From positions 1-59,034 of the forward strand of contig PMTR01000158.1 of the NCBI GenBank assembly GCA_003167255.1: 59,034 nt of DNA. The letters are read 5' to 3'. The stretch's first letter is position 1. Each line of letters opens with the position of its first letter. Shown piece after piece: positions 43,626-51,565 of this stretch. The notes beneath the pieces were generated by a model, which saw only the letters and a program-made list of their open reading frames with translations, was not told the DNA's origin and searched no databases. The position numbers and the translations under genes are program-made. Source of the stretch: Bryobacterales bacterium (GTDB lineage Bacteria > Acidobacteriota > Terriglobia > Bryobacterales > Bryobacteraceae).

Positions 43626-46085
43626 ATGAGTGAGAACGGTTCTGAGTCTCTTCCATTCGAACCTCCCGAGCAGGAAAATATTCGTCTCCGCGAGGAGAAT
43701 GCACGTCTGCGCCGGCTTCTGGCGGTTCACAGCATTCCAATTCCGCAACTGGCACCAGAGAATCCGCCCCCAACCAAAGCCGCTGGGCCGGCGTCCCCGG
43801 TGGATAAGGAGGAGCGCGCTAGAAGAAGGATCGCACTGTTTCGAAGCCTGTTTCGCGGGAGAGAAGATGTCTACGCACGGCGATGGGAGAATGATGATGG
43901 CCGAAACGGATATATGCCGGTGGTTGTAAAGGACTGGAAGGCGATCAACAGAAGCCGCCCGGAGGAGCGGAAGAAAGTCGACCAGAAGACACGAAAGTTC
44001 ATCCCGCTGACCGACACCGTCATTGAGAACCACCTCTTGGGCAAGGAAACTGTCGGCGTATATCCACTCCTGCCAGACGAAACTTGCTGGTTTATCGCGG
44101 CCGACTTCGACAAGAAGACTTGGGAGTATGATTCGCTGGCTTTCCTGGAGACCTGCCACGAGTTCAACGTGCCCGCAGGTTTGGAACGCTCCCGTTCCGG
44201 GAAGGGTGGACACATTTGGATTTTTTTCGACCGTGCGCTTCCGGCGATCACCGCACGCAAACTCGGATGCGTGCTCCTCACGCGAACCATGGAGCGCCGG
44301 CACCAAGTCGGCCTTGATTCCTACGATCGATTCTTCCCAAACCAGGACACCATGCCCAAGGGCGGGCTTGGGAACTTGATTGCACTTCCCCTACAGTTTG
44401 CGCCACGCAAGTCGGGCAACAGCGTATTCATCGATCCCGACTTTCACCCGTACCCCGACCAGTGGCAGTTTCTATCGGCGATCCGACGAATGACTGCCGA
44501 CACCGCGGAGGAGATCGTCGCGGAAGCGCAGCGCAAAGGCGATTTGATCGGAGTCCGGATGAGCCTAGCCGATGATGAGGAGGCGCACGACCCCTGGACG
44601 TTGCCACCTTCCCGCAAGCGGCGGGAGAAGCCGATCGAAGGGCCGCTGCCAAAGACTGTTCAGATCGTTCGCGCGAACCTTGTATATGCGGAAAGTGAGA
44701 ATTTGCCGCCAGCTATGCTGAATCGGCTACTCCGGCTGGCCGCATTTCAGAACCCCGAGTTCTACAAGGCTCAGGCCATGCGGCTCTCGACGTACGACAA
44801 GCCACGTGTCATCGCATGCGGCCAGGAATTCATCCAGCATATCGCTGTGCCTCGCGGATGTCTGACGGAGACCTTGGCGCTTCTCGAGGCGCACAAAATC
44901 AGGCCTGACGTTCGAGACGAACGCTACGCGGGCACGGCGATTGAAGTGGAGTTCCAGGGTCAGCTTCGGCCGTTCCAAGAGGAAGCCGTCGCGAGGATCA
45001 CTGCCCACGACGAAGGTATTCTCTGCGCTCCAACGGCGTTTGGGAAAACCGCCGTTGCGGCGTGGCTGATCGCGAAACGTAAAGTCAACACTCTGGTTGT
45101 CGTTCACCGGCAGCAGTTGCTCGATCAGTGGCAGGAGCGCCTTGGCATGTTCTTGGATCTGCCGGCGAAGTCGATCGGGCATATCGGTGGCGGCAAAATG
45201 GACCGGACAGGTCGTATAGACGTTGCCGTGATCCAAAGCCTTTATCGAAAAGACGAAGTGAAGGACTTCGTTGCTGAGTACGGCCAGGTGATCGTCGACG
45301 AATGCCACCACATATCCGCTTTCACGTTTGAACAGGTGATGCGGCAGGTGAAGGCTAAGTACGTTGTCGGTCTGACCGCCACGCCGACACGGAAAGATGG
45401 ACACCATCCGATCATTTACATGCAGTGTGGACCCGTGCGGTTTAGCCTGAGTGCCAAGACGATGATGGAGACGACTCCGTTCGAGCACAAGGTTACTCCC
45501 CGCCACACAGAATTTCGCATGGCGCCGGAACTCACCGAGATCACGATCCAAGACGTCTACGCCGCGCTCGTTAACGATCCCGTGCGCAACGAGATGATCG
45601 CAACCGACATCGTGCGCGCCATCGAATCCGGACGCAGCCCACTGCTTCTAACCGGCCGGACAGAACACCTTCAGTATTTCGCAGCCAAGCTCGAAGGTGT
45701 TGCCAAGCATGTCTTCGTCTTGAAGGGAGGCATGGGAAAAAAGCAACGTCGGGAAATATCGGCAGCGTTGGCGGCCGTGCCGGAAAACGAATCGCGAGTG
45801 ATTCTGGCGACGGGAAGCTACATCGGGGAAGGGTTTGATGACGCGCGTCTGGACACGCTTTTCCTGGCTATGCCAATTTCCTGGAAGGGCACGCTGCAAC
45901 AGTATGTGGGGCGGTTGCACCGTCTCCACGACAACAAGCGATTTGTGCAGGTCTATGACTATGTAGACGGCTACGTTCTGATGTTGGCCCGGATGTACGA
46001 GCGCAGGCTGAAGGGCTATGCCGCGATTGGTTATGTGATCGAGCAGGAGACGAATCCACCCCACGCCCCGGCGGCACATGCATGA
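43626..46085 (+). CDS. TOTE-type archaeo-eukaryotic primase fused to an SF2 helicase
   Basis: This 819-residue protein opens with a leucine-rich coiled segment (EQENIRLREENARLRRLL). The archaeo-eukaryotic-primase domain (about 50-330) has the DxD pair Asp160/Asp162 (FIAADFDKK), the GHIWIFF His motif and GLGNLIALPLQ. From about 440 it is a superfamily 2 helicase: Walker A variant TAFGKT near 472, DECH near 558 (VIVDECHHIS), GLTATPTRKDGHH, and QYVGRLHR. This arrangement is that of the primase-helicase of TOTE conflict systems, predicted anti-invader NTP-dependent machines. ATG 43626 is chosen over upstream codons that overlap the toxin. The nuclease partners sometimes found in such systems are not visible here. 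Confidence 0.85.
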   Translation: MSENGSESLPFEPPEQENIRLREENARLRRLLAVHSIPIPQLAPENPPPTKAAGPASPVDKEERARRRIALFRSLFRGREDVYARRWENDDGRNGYMPVVVKDWKAINRSRPEERKKVDQKTRKFIPLTDTVIENHLLGKETVGVYPLLPDETCWFIAADFDKKTWEYDSLAFLETCHEFNVPAGLERSRSGKGGHIWIFFDRALPAITARKLGCVLLTRTMERRHQVGLDSYDRFFPNQDTMPKGGLGNLIALPLQFAPRKSGNSVFIDPDFHPYPDQWQFLSAIRRMTADTAEEIVAEAQRKGDLIGVRMSLADDEEAHDPWTLPPSRKRREKPIEGPLPKTVQIVRANLVYAESENLPPAMLNRLLRLAAFQNPEFYKAQAMRLSTYDKPRVIACGQEFIQHIAVPRGCLTETLALLEAHKIRPDVRDERYAGTAIEVEFQGQLRPFQEEAVARITAHDEGILCAPTAFGKTAVAAWLIAKRKVNTLVVVHRQQLLDQWQERLGMFLDLPAKSIGHIGGGKMDRTGRIDVAVIQSLYRKDEVKDFVAEYGQVIVDECHHISAFTFEQVMRQVKAKYVVGLTATPTRKDGHHPIIYMQCGPVRFSLSAKTMMETTPFEHKVTPRHTEFRMAPELTEITIQDVYAALVNDPVRNEMIATDIVRAIESGRSPLLLTGRTEHLQYFAAKLEGVAKHVFVLKGGMGKKQRREISAALAAVPENESRVILATGSYIGEGFDDARLDTLFLAMPISWKGTLQQYVGRLHRLHDNKRFVQVYDYVDGYVLMLARMYERRLKGYAAIGYVIEQETNPPHAPAAHA

Positions 46086-46119
46086 TCCTGAACGTGTCAC
46101 TTGATCGGTGGTCGGTCCG

Positions 46120-46983
46120 TCATTCACCGTATTGGAGAGACGCCGGCGAATTCTCCAAATCTCCCAAAGCACGCAGTCCGCGATCAGGCAAAGCCCAAAT
46201 TGGATCGAGCACCAACTCCGGCTGGCTGAGGTAGCGGGGGAGAGGGGAGCCCTCCACGGGGTCGATGAAGAGTGGGGAGATGGTAAACCAGAAAAGCCCC
46301 GTCCGCTTGGCCGGGCCAGCGACAAGAGGATGGTTGACGAGTTCCATCAGCCGCTTGCCTCTGGCTTCGTCAGTCGTCTCGACCAGAACCGCCCGGACAG
46401 GGTGGATGCCAAATGCCTCCTTGTGCCGCTGCTGTTTCTTGATGAAGTGGTGGTATCCGCGAAACTTCCTCAGCATGTCGGTCAGGACCATCGTGCCGCG
46501 GTCAGCTTCGTAGAAGAAGTGAGCGAGTTGTCGATCCTGCGGGCGGTCATTGAGGCGCGGGGTAACGAGAGCATCCGGCTCAACCGGCACTCGCTCGGTC
46601 TCGTCGACTTCCTGCCAAAAGAACTCCCCGCCCACCTTGGATGATCTTACTTTCGGCACATTCACCTTGTGGCGAGCAATCTGGCCGCCCTGGCACCAGG
46701 CCTCCAGCGCGACAGCGCCACCGGATCGTTTGCATGCCATCTCGACCATGAAGTGCATCCGAGAAACCATAAGGCCGTGGTTCAAGCACCCAAGTTGCAT
46801 GTGCTGGCCACGGACCGCAGCACCAGCGTAGTCCTTCTCGCGGTGGCTGCGGATCTCTTCGAGCATCTGCGGGTGGATTTGAAGAAGGCGCCGCTCGGCC
46901 AACAGGTCGAGCGGCTCACGGTTATCGAGGTAGTAATAGAACTCGCTGTGAGCGCGAAGGCCGGGGAAGGCCCAGCAAGCCAC
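46120..46983 (-). CDS. Replication-relaxation family protein, N-terminally truncated
   Basis: The 287-residue frame has features of Replic_Relax proteins of conjugative plasmids and ICEs: MQLGCLNHGLMVSRMHF (usually HxLxVNDF), PDALVTPRLNDRPQ, HFFYEADRGTMVLTDMLRKF and AFGIHPVRAVLVET. These proteins resemble relaxases and help open supercoiled plasmid origins. The expected N-terminal winged helix is mostly missing: the frame enters at a GTG right beside REP-like sequence (46990-47027), where homology appears cut. It converges on the primase-helicase gene 34 bp away. I regard it as a decayed mobile-element gene. Confidence 0.65.
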   Translation of the reverse strand: MACWAFPGLRAHSEFYYYLDNREPLDLLAERRLLQIHPQMLEEIRSHREKDYAGAAVRGQHMQLGCLNHGLMVSRMHFMVEMACKRSGGAVALEAWCQGGQIARHKVNVPKVRSSKVGGEFFWQEVDETERVPVEPDALVTPRLNDRPQDRQLAHFFYEADRGTMVLTDMLRKFRGYHHFIKKQQRHKEAFGIHPVRAVLVETTDEARGKRLMELVNHPLVAGPAKRTGLFWFTISPLFIDPVEGSPLPRYLSQPELVLDPIWALPDRGLRALGDLENSPASLQYGE

Positions 46984-46989
46984 GAGGCT

Positions 46990-47027
46990 ATAGGGGCGAT
47001 AGGGGACAGACGCATTTTCTTCCCGGG
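46990..47027. repeat. REP-like half hairpin, left copy
   Basis: GGGGACAGACGCATTTTCTT followed by CCCGG is preceded by two CGATAGGGG words. The same block recurs at 47271-47332 as a full hairpin. Such GGGACAGACGCATTTTC repeats are REP-type palindromes. Confidence 0.65.
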
Positions 47028-47055
47028 CGATAGGGGGCGATAGGGGACGGCGACC

Positions 47056-47258
47056 GCATCCCAGCTATGACGAGCCGGATCTGAATCCCACCTACCGCGA
47101 TCTGGGCGAGCACTACGGGGTGGCGATCATTCCGGCACGACCGTATCGAGCCAGGGACAAAGCGAAGGCAGAGGTGGGCGTTCAAGTAGTGCAACGCTGG
47201 ATCGTCGCGGCCCTGCGCAAGCACAAGTTCTTCTCTCTGGACGAAGCCAACCAGGCGA
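47056..47258 (+). pseudogene. IstA transposase fragment (IS21 family)
   Basis: The plus strand reads [20 protein letters not shown], then [20 protein letters not shown] and [20 protein letters not shown], a highly typical internal piece of IS21 IstA containing the last DDE-region glutamate (KAKAEV). Both ends stop abruptly in REP-like repeats after about 67 codons. No IstB or terminal repeats are present, so the element is dead. Confidence 0.8.
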
Positions 47259-47332
47259 TAGGGGACGGCGATAGGGGACAGACGGATTTTCTTCCCGGCA
47301 GTCGGGAAACTGCGTCTGCTCCCTGTCCCCCC
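47252..47332. repeat. REP-like full hairpin, right copy
   Basis: Two CGATAGGGGAC words lead into TAGGGGACAGACG-ATTTTC-CCCG, loop GCAGT, then CGGG-GCGTCTG-CCTGTCCCCCCTA. The result is a 62-base imperfect hairpin (47271-47332) directly abutting the IstA fragment. Confidence 0.7.
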
Positions 47333-47404
47333 TAGCGACGAATCAGAGGCTCTCGATTACGCTCGGGAGAACCCATTTCCTGGTCATCCAAGGAGGCGAA
47401 CTCG

Positions 47405-47680
47405 ATGACTTCAAAGCACGCGCAGCTCCGGATACAGCAGCGTGGAATTCCGCCGCTGGTTCTCACTTGGCTTCTGGATTATGGTCAGGAACGCCATGAT
47501 CACAGGGGCGGTCTAGTCCATTATCTTGACAAGCAATCCCGGCGTGACTTGGAGCGGACTGTCGGTAGTGGTGTCGTCCGCCGATTGCCCGAGTACATGG
47601 ACAGCTATGCTGCTTCTTCCGTCCATGACAACGTAGTTGTGACCGTCGGTCACCGGTATAAGCGCCTCGGTGCCAGTTAG
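47405..47680 (+). CDS. Small DUF4258-like protein
   Basis: The 91-residue product starts SKHAQLRIQQRGIPPLVLTW and contains EHDHRGG-like ERHDHRGGLVHYLDK, and ends VVVTVGHRYKRLG. This matches a widespread group of small cytoplasmic proteins, often annotated DUF4258, whose HAxxRxxQRGI start recalls RelE-like folds. Toxin activity has been suggested for relatives but is not shown here, and no antitoxin gene is adjacent. GGAGG lies a few bases before the start. It converges on the DprA gene. Confidence 0.6.
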   Translation: MTSKHAQLRIQQRGIPPLVLTWLLDYGQERHDHRGGLVHYLDKQSRRDLERTVGSGVVRRLPEYMDSYAASSVHDNVVVTVGHRYKRLGAS

Positions 47681-47705
47681 CCGCGAACCGATCTGAATCC
47701 GCCGC

Positions 47706-49028
47706 TTAGGAGGGCGTCCCAGATTCGATTTCACGTCCCTCGTTCGAGCCGCTGAATAATGGGTGAACGTGCTTCGCGGCGACGTAGCGCACTGGACGGC
47801 TCAGCTTTTTGACATGGCCCTCATCGCAGGCGCGTTTCAGCCACGCCTTGGCTTGCGCGGGAACAACGCCGAGCGCCTGTTCGAGGATCTTCTCGGTAGC
47901 AGGCTCCGACAGGGCCAGAAGCAAGTCGGGCAGGACGACATCAAAAGCATCGCGGGGTTGCGATGTCGGCGGAATCGGGGCTGCGGGCCCCGCTTCTTGC
48001 GTTATGTGCGGTTTCTCGAAAGCCATTGAGGCCGCGGCCGGTTCAGGTTCAGGCGCCGGCGCCGGTGCGAACAGCGTCGGCTCGGGCGCGACTGGCACCA
48101 ACAGGGGTCGCAAATCCGCCCACGGCCCTTCCGGAAACGGACGCCCTCCGCGCGCCAGCAGCTTGCGATTGCCTTCCTTGACGCTGCCGTGCGCTTTCAC
48201 GTACACCGTGATGCGTGCGGCGTTGAGCGCTTCCACGGCGCCGGCCCAGGTTCCGCCGTTCTCGGCCGCGGAACTCACCACCAGGGCGGCGTCGCTCAGT
48301 GCGTAAATCACCCTATTGCGCTCCATGGCGGTGAATGCGAACCAGCGCGCGTCCGGATCGTACGGCGAAATCAAAACCAGCCGGCCAGACACAAGTCCCT
48401 CGCGATATCGCGCTGAAACGGCATTTCGAGCGAGGCTGTCCGGCAGGACCCCGACCGCCTTTCCGCCCGCTTCGAATCCGGCCGCCATGGCTTCCAGGTC
48501 CACGCCACGCGCCCCACCGGAAATCACGGGGACATGCTGCGATGCGCACGCCGCCGCCACACTCCGGGCAAACTCGATATCCTCCTCCGAAGCATCGCGC
48601 GACCCCACCACCGCCAACCCGCCCGCCTGGAGCAATCCGGCATCGCCCGCGCCGAACAGGAGTGGCGGCGCTGCCTGTCCCAAGTAGCTCTTGAGACGGC
48701 CGGGGTAGGTGTCGTCACTACGGCTGAGCACCCACAGCCCGCGGCTAGTCCACCGTTCGGCCATGATCCCCAACGCCGCGCCGCGGTCGAGCAACTGTCC
48801 CAGCGTCTCCGGGGCGAGTTCCGCCGCCTGCAACTCCCCAAGCCGGGCGCGGCCGGTGTTCTCCAGTAAATCCGCCGGACGCATGGATCGCTCGCGCAGC
48901 CAGCGCGTCAGAACGCCGTACTGCCTCGCCGTCAGAGGCTTGGCGCCATTCTCGTCCTTCTGGCCCAGCCGGCTGCACAGCAGGAGTACCACTTGCGTGT
49001 CGGCGCTCAATCCTTCGGTCATGGTCAT
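47706..49028 (-). CDS. DprA/SMF-like protein of a RecQ-PRTase cassette
   Basis: The 440-residue product has the DprA Rossmann core: GLAVVGSRDASEEDIEFA, VPVISGGARGVDLEAMA and GGKAVGVLPDSLARNAV. It then has SAAENGGTWAGAVEAL where transformation DprA has the SGSLITA loop. A Pro/Ala-rich linker leads to a C-terminal winged helix (LEQALGVVPAQAKAWLKRA). It is longer than house-keeping DprA and its start overlaps the RecQ-PRTase stop by 4 bp, so it should work with that helicase rather than in competence. Single-strand or nucleotide-ligand binding is inferred from the fold. Confidence 0.82.
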   Translation of the reverse strand: MTMTEGLSADTQVVLLLCSRLGQKDENGAKPLTARQYGVLTRWLRERSMRPADLLENTGRARLGELQAAELAPETLGQLLDRGAALGIMAERWTSRGLWVLSRSDDTYPGRLKSYLGQAAPPLLFGAGDAGLLQAGGLAVVGSRDASEEDIEFARSVAAACASQHVPVISGGARGVDLEAMAAGFEAGGKAVGVLPDSLARNAVSARYREGLVSGRLVLISPYDPDARWFAFTAMERNRVIYALSDAALVVSSAAENGGTWAGAVEALNAARITVYVKAHGSVKEGNRKLLARGGRPFPEGPWADLRPLLVPVAPEPTLFAPAPAPEPEPAAASMAFEKPHITQEAGPAAPIPPTSQPRDAFDVVLPDLLLALSEPATEKILEQALGVVPAQAKAWLKRACDEGHVKKLSRPVRYVAAKHVHPLFSGSNEGREIESGTPS

Positions 49029-51109
49029 TTGCTACTCCCATCATCAGCCGAAGAGTCGGCCAAGGCAAATGGAAAGACCGGACCGGCACCGGCCTTCAGG
49101 AGTTTCCATGCCAAAACCGTGAAAGTCCAGCGGGAGTCCACCATATCGTCCACCAGCAAGACAGGCCCGGGCCGGACGGATTCCCCCTCGACCTCGAACG
49201 CATTTTCCAGATTGCTGGCTTGCTGAAAACTGTTCTGGCGTGTCTTCTGGAGGTCCGTCCCGCGGGTCTTCCGCACGCACTCGATGAAAGGCAGCCCCAG
49301 TTGAGCGGCCAGCCTCCTCGCAAACTCCGGGACCAGCGCCGGGTGCCGGCGCGAGGGAACACACGTCACCCACTCAGGTGTGGGCCTCGGGTTCCAGCGT
49401 TGGATTAAATCCGCGGCCGCGTCCACCAGGCGATCCGCGAAGTGCCGGTCGCGTTTGCCGTCGCGGACCAGGTCACCGAAGCCGGCATCGCCCCATTTGC
49501 AGAGCGCTCGGCCTTCGGCGGCCATAAACGCGGCGGCGATGCGGCCGCGCTCGCCTTCGAATGTGGCGGCTTGGGGCCACAGCTTCCTCGGCTCGACGAT
49601 CAGCCAGAGCCGCTCCAGGAATCGGGCGGCCTCCTCCCCCAGGTGAGCGGGATACGTTGCCCCGAGACGCTCGCCGGTGCAGTTGGCACACTTGCCGCAT
49701 GGCGCCGCCTCCGGGTCGCTCAGTTCCTCCGCCAGGAACTGCATCAGGCAGCCCTCCGCCTCCATGTACGCTCTCATGCGTGCCTGTTCCTGCCGCCGCA
49801 GTTGCGTGATGCGTTCGACCCGTTCGGCGGGCATGGCCCAAGCCACGGGCGTCCGCACATACGCCGTGCCTTCATGCGTGATGGGAGAAGGCGATTCCAC
49901 CTCCAGGAACTTCAATGCCTTGGCCAGCTTGGAGGGCCGGATGTTCAGCGCCCGCTGTAATTCGGCGGCCTTGAGCGGTCTGGGCGCTGCCTCGAGCACC
50001 CGCAGAACCTCGGCCACCTCCTCCGCCGAAGGGAACGCCGTCCGGATGAAATAGTTCGCGATCTCGTCGTCCTCCGCGCCGGACATCAGCACCCCATATG
50101 CCTCGTCGATAGCGCGCCCGGCGCGGCCCACCTGCTGATAGTAGTGGACCACCGATCCGGGCCGCTGGAAATGGACTACAAAGCCGAGATCGGGCTTATC
50201 GAAACCCATGCCCAGCGCCACGGTCGCGACGAGCGCCTTCACCTGGTTGGCCAGCAACATGTCCTCCAGTTGCATCCTCTCCAACCAGCCAAGGCCGGCG
50301 TGATAGGCGCGCGCGTTGATGCCGCATTGTTGCAGCCATGCTGCCAGATTATCGGCGTCGCGGACAGTGAGAGTATAAATGATCCCGCTGCCCGCGAACT
50401 TTGGGACATGATCCGCCAGCCATGCCATTCTCGCGGATTGGGTGGGAATCCGCAGATTTTCCAGCCGCAGGCTCTCCCGCAGTAACGGACCGCGGATGAT
50501 GCCCAGACGCGGCCCCAACTGCCCGGTGACATCGCCGACCACGCGGTCGTTCGCGGTGGCGGTGGTGGCCAACACAGGCAGATTCCGGGGCAGCGCTTGC
50601 AGGATGCGCACGATGCGCCGGTAATCCGGCCGGAAATCGTGGCCCCAGTCGGAAATGCAATGGGCTTCGTCCACTACGAACAGCCCCACGCGCGCGGCCA
50701 CGGGCAGCAGGCAGCGGGTCATAAACTGTTCGTTCGCCAGGCGCTCGGGCGAAACCAGCAAAATGTCGATCTGGCCGGCCTGCAGCGCGGTCTCGACCGC
50801 CGGCCAGTCATCCGGGTTCGTCGAGTTGATGGTCTCCGCGCGAACCCCGATGCGTTCGGCGGCGGCGATCTGGTTGCGCATCAGGGCCAACAAGGGCGAG
50901 ATCAAAAGCGCGCAGCCGGCGCCCCGGTCGCGCAGCAACCGGGTGGCGATGAAGTACACGATGCTCTTGCCCCAGCCCGTGCGCTCCACCACCAGGAGGC
51001 GCTTCCGGCCTTCCACCAATGCCTCAATAGCTTCCCATTGACCGGGATGAAACTGCGCGCGGGGATTCCCGACGGCCTGGCGCAGAAGTTCGAGCGCACG
51101 TTCTCTCAT
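49025..51109 (-). CDS. RecQ-family helicase fused to a phosphoribosyltransferase
   Basis: This 694-residue fusion has a RecQ core: Walker A ERTGWGKSIVYF (Trp in place of Gly), DEAH at 147-150 (VVDEAHCISDWGHDFRPDY), and motif VI YYQQVGRAGR. The zinc module uses Cys454, 471, 474 and 477. From about 579 it has a phosphoribosyltransferase domain with a PRPP loop at 650-663 (VLLVDDMVDSRWTF) and VTCVPSRRHP. RNaseD-type HRDC is absent. Fusion with a PRTase implies nucleotide sensing or modification linked to DNA unwinding, as suggested for predicted immune cassettes that pair PRTase, RecQ and DprA. Its stop overlaps the DprA start. Confidence 0.88.
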   Translation of the reverse strand: MRERALELLRQAVGNPRAQFHPGQWEAIEALVEGRKRLLVVERTGWGKSIVYFIATRLLRDRGAGCALLISPLLALMRNQIAAAERIGVRAETINSTNPDDWPAVETALQAGQIDILLVSPERLANEQFMTRCLLPVAARVGLFVVDEAHCISDWGHDFRPDYRRIVRILQALPRNLPVLATTATANDRVVGDVTGQLGPRLGIIRGPLLRESLRLENLRIPTQSARMAWLADHVPKFAGSGIIYTLTVRDADNLAAWLQQCGINARAYHAGLGWLERMQLEDMLLANQVKALVATVALGMGFDKPDLGFVVHFQRPGSVVHYYQQVGRAGRAIDEAYGVLMSGAEDDEIANYFIRTAFPSAEEVAEVLRVLEAAPRPLKAAELQRALNIRPSKLAKALKFLEVESPSPITHEGTAYVRTPVAWAMPAERVERITQLRRQEQARMRAYMEAEGCLMQFLAEELSDPEAAPCGKCANCTGERLGATYPAHLGEEAARFLERLWLIVEPRKLWPQAATFEGERGRIAAAFMAAEGRALCKWGDAGFGDLVRDGKRDRHFADRLVDAAADLIQRWNPRPTPEWVTCVPSRRHPALVPEFARRLAAQLGLPFIECVRKTRGTDLQKTRQNSFQQASNLENAFEVEGESVRPGPVLLVDDMVDSRWTFTVLAWKLLKAGAGPVFPFALADSSADDGSSK

Positions 51110-51151
51110 TACACCCAGACTGTAACTGCTTGCGGGTCAGGATTGCACACG

Positions 51152-51508
51152 TCAGCCAGCGTCCGACTCTGCGCCGCGGCGAAGGCTCTCACGCGCCCCG
51201 TTCAGCAATGCGTCGAAATCGTCGAGAGAAGCCGGTCCCGCGCGGCGCGCCTGCAACATTGCCAGCCGGACCTCTTCCGGGCGGTTCTCCTCGATCCAGG
51301 CGGCATGAATCTGATATGCGGCCGGTTGGCGCGGCAGAAGCGTGGCATAAGCCCGCCGCCCACCGGGCGCGACCCCGGCAAGCCGTTCGCACACGCCACA
51401 GGTGTAATACTGCGCCAGTCCCTTCGACCACGGCTCTGCCGCTGCGCGTGAATCCGTGCGTCGACCACCAATGGCCGTCGATGTCGGACCCCAGGTGCGT
51501 ATAGGCAT
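51152..51508 (-). CDS. Small protein of unknown function in the RecQ-PRTase cassette
   Basis: This 118-residue frame contains WSKGLAQYYTCGVCERLAGV with a CxxC pair, then LLPRQPAAYQIHAAWIEENR and PEEVRLAMLQARRAG. Its composition is protein-like and it lies in line with its minus-strand neighbours, 42 bp before RecQ. I do not recognise a family. No ribosome-binding site precedes ATG 51508, and a TGA closes the frame about 27 codons further upstream, so a remnant of a longer gene is possible. Confidence 0.45.
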   Translation of the reverse strand: MPIRTWGPTSTAIGGRRTDSRAAAEPWSKGLAQYYTCGVCERLAGVAPGGRRAYATLLPRQPAAYQIHAAWIEENRPEEVRLAMLQARRAGPASLDDFDALLNGARESLRRGAESDAG

Positions 51509-51565
51509 GGCGTGCAGCGAGTGGTCAGGCAGAGCCCATATCGGCTCTCCGCATCACCGGTACTC

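Noticed and set aside
47043-47335. A working IS21 element
   Set aside because: Only about 67 IstA codons remain, there is no IstB, and no terminal repeats are present.
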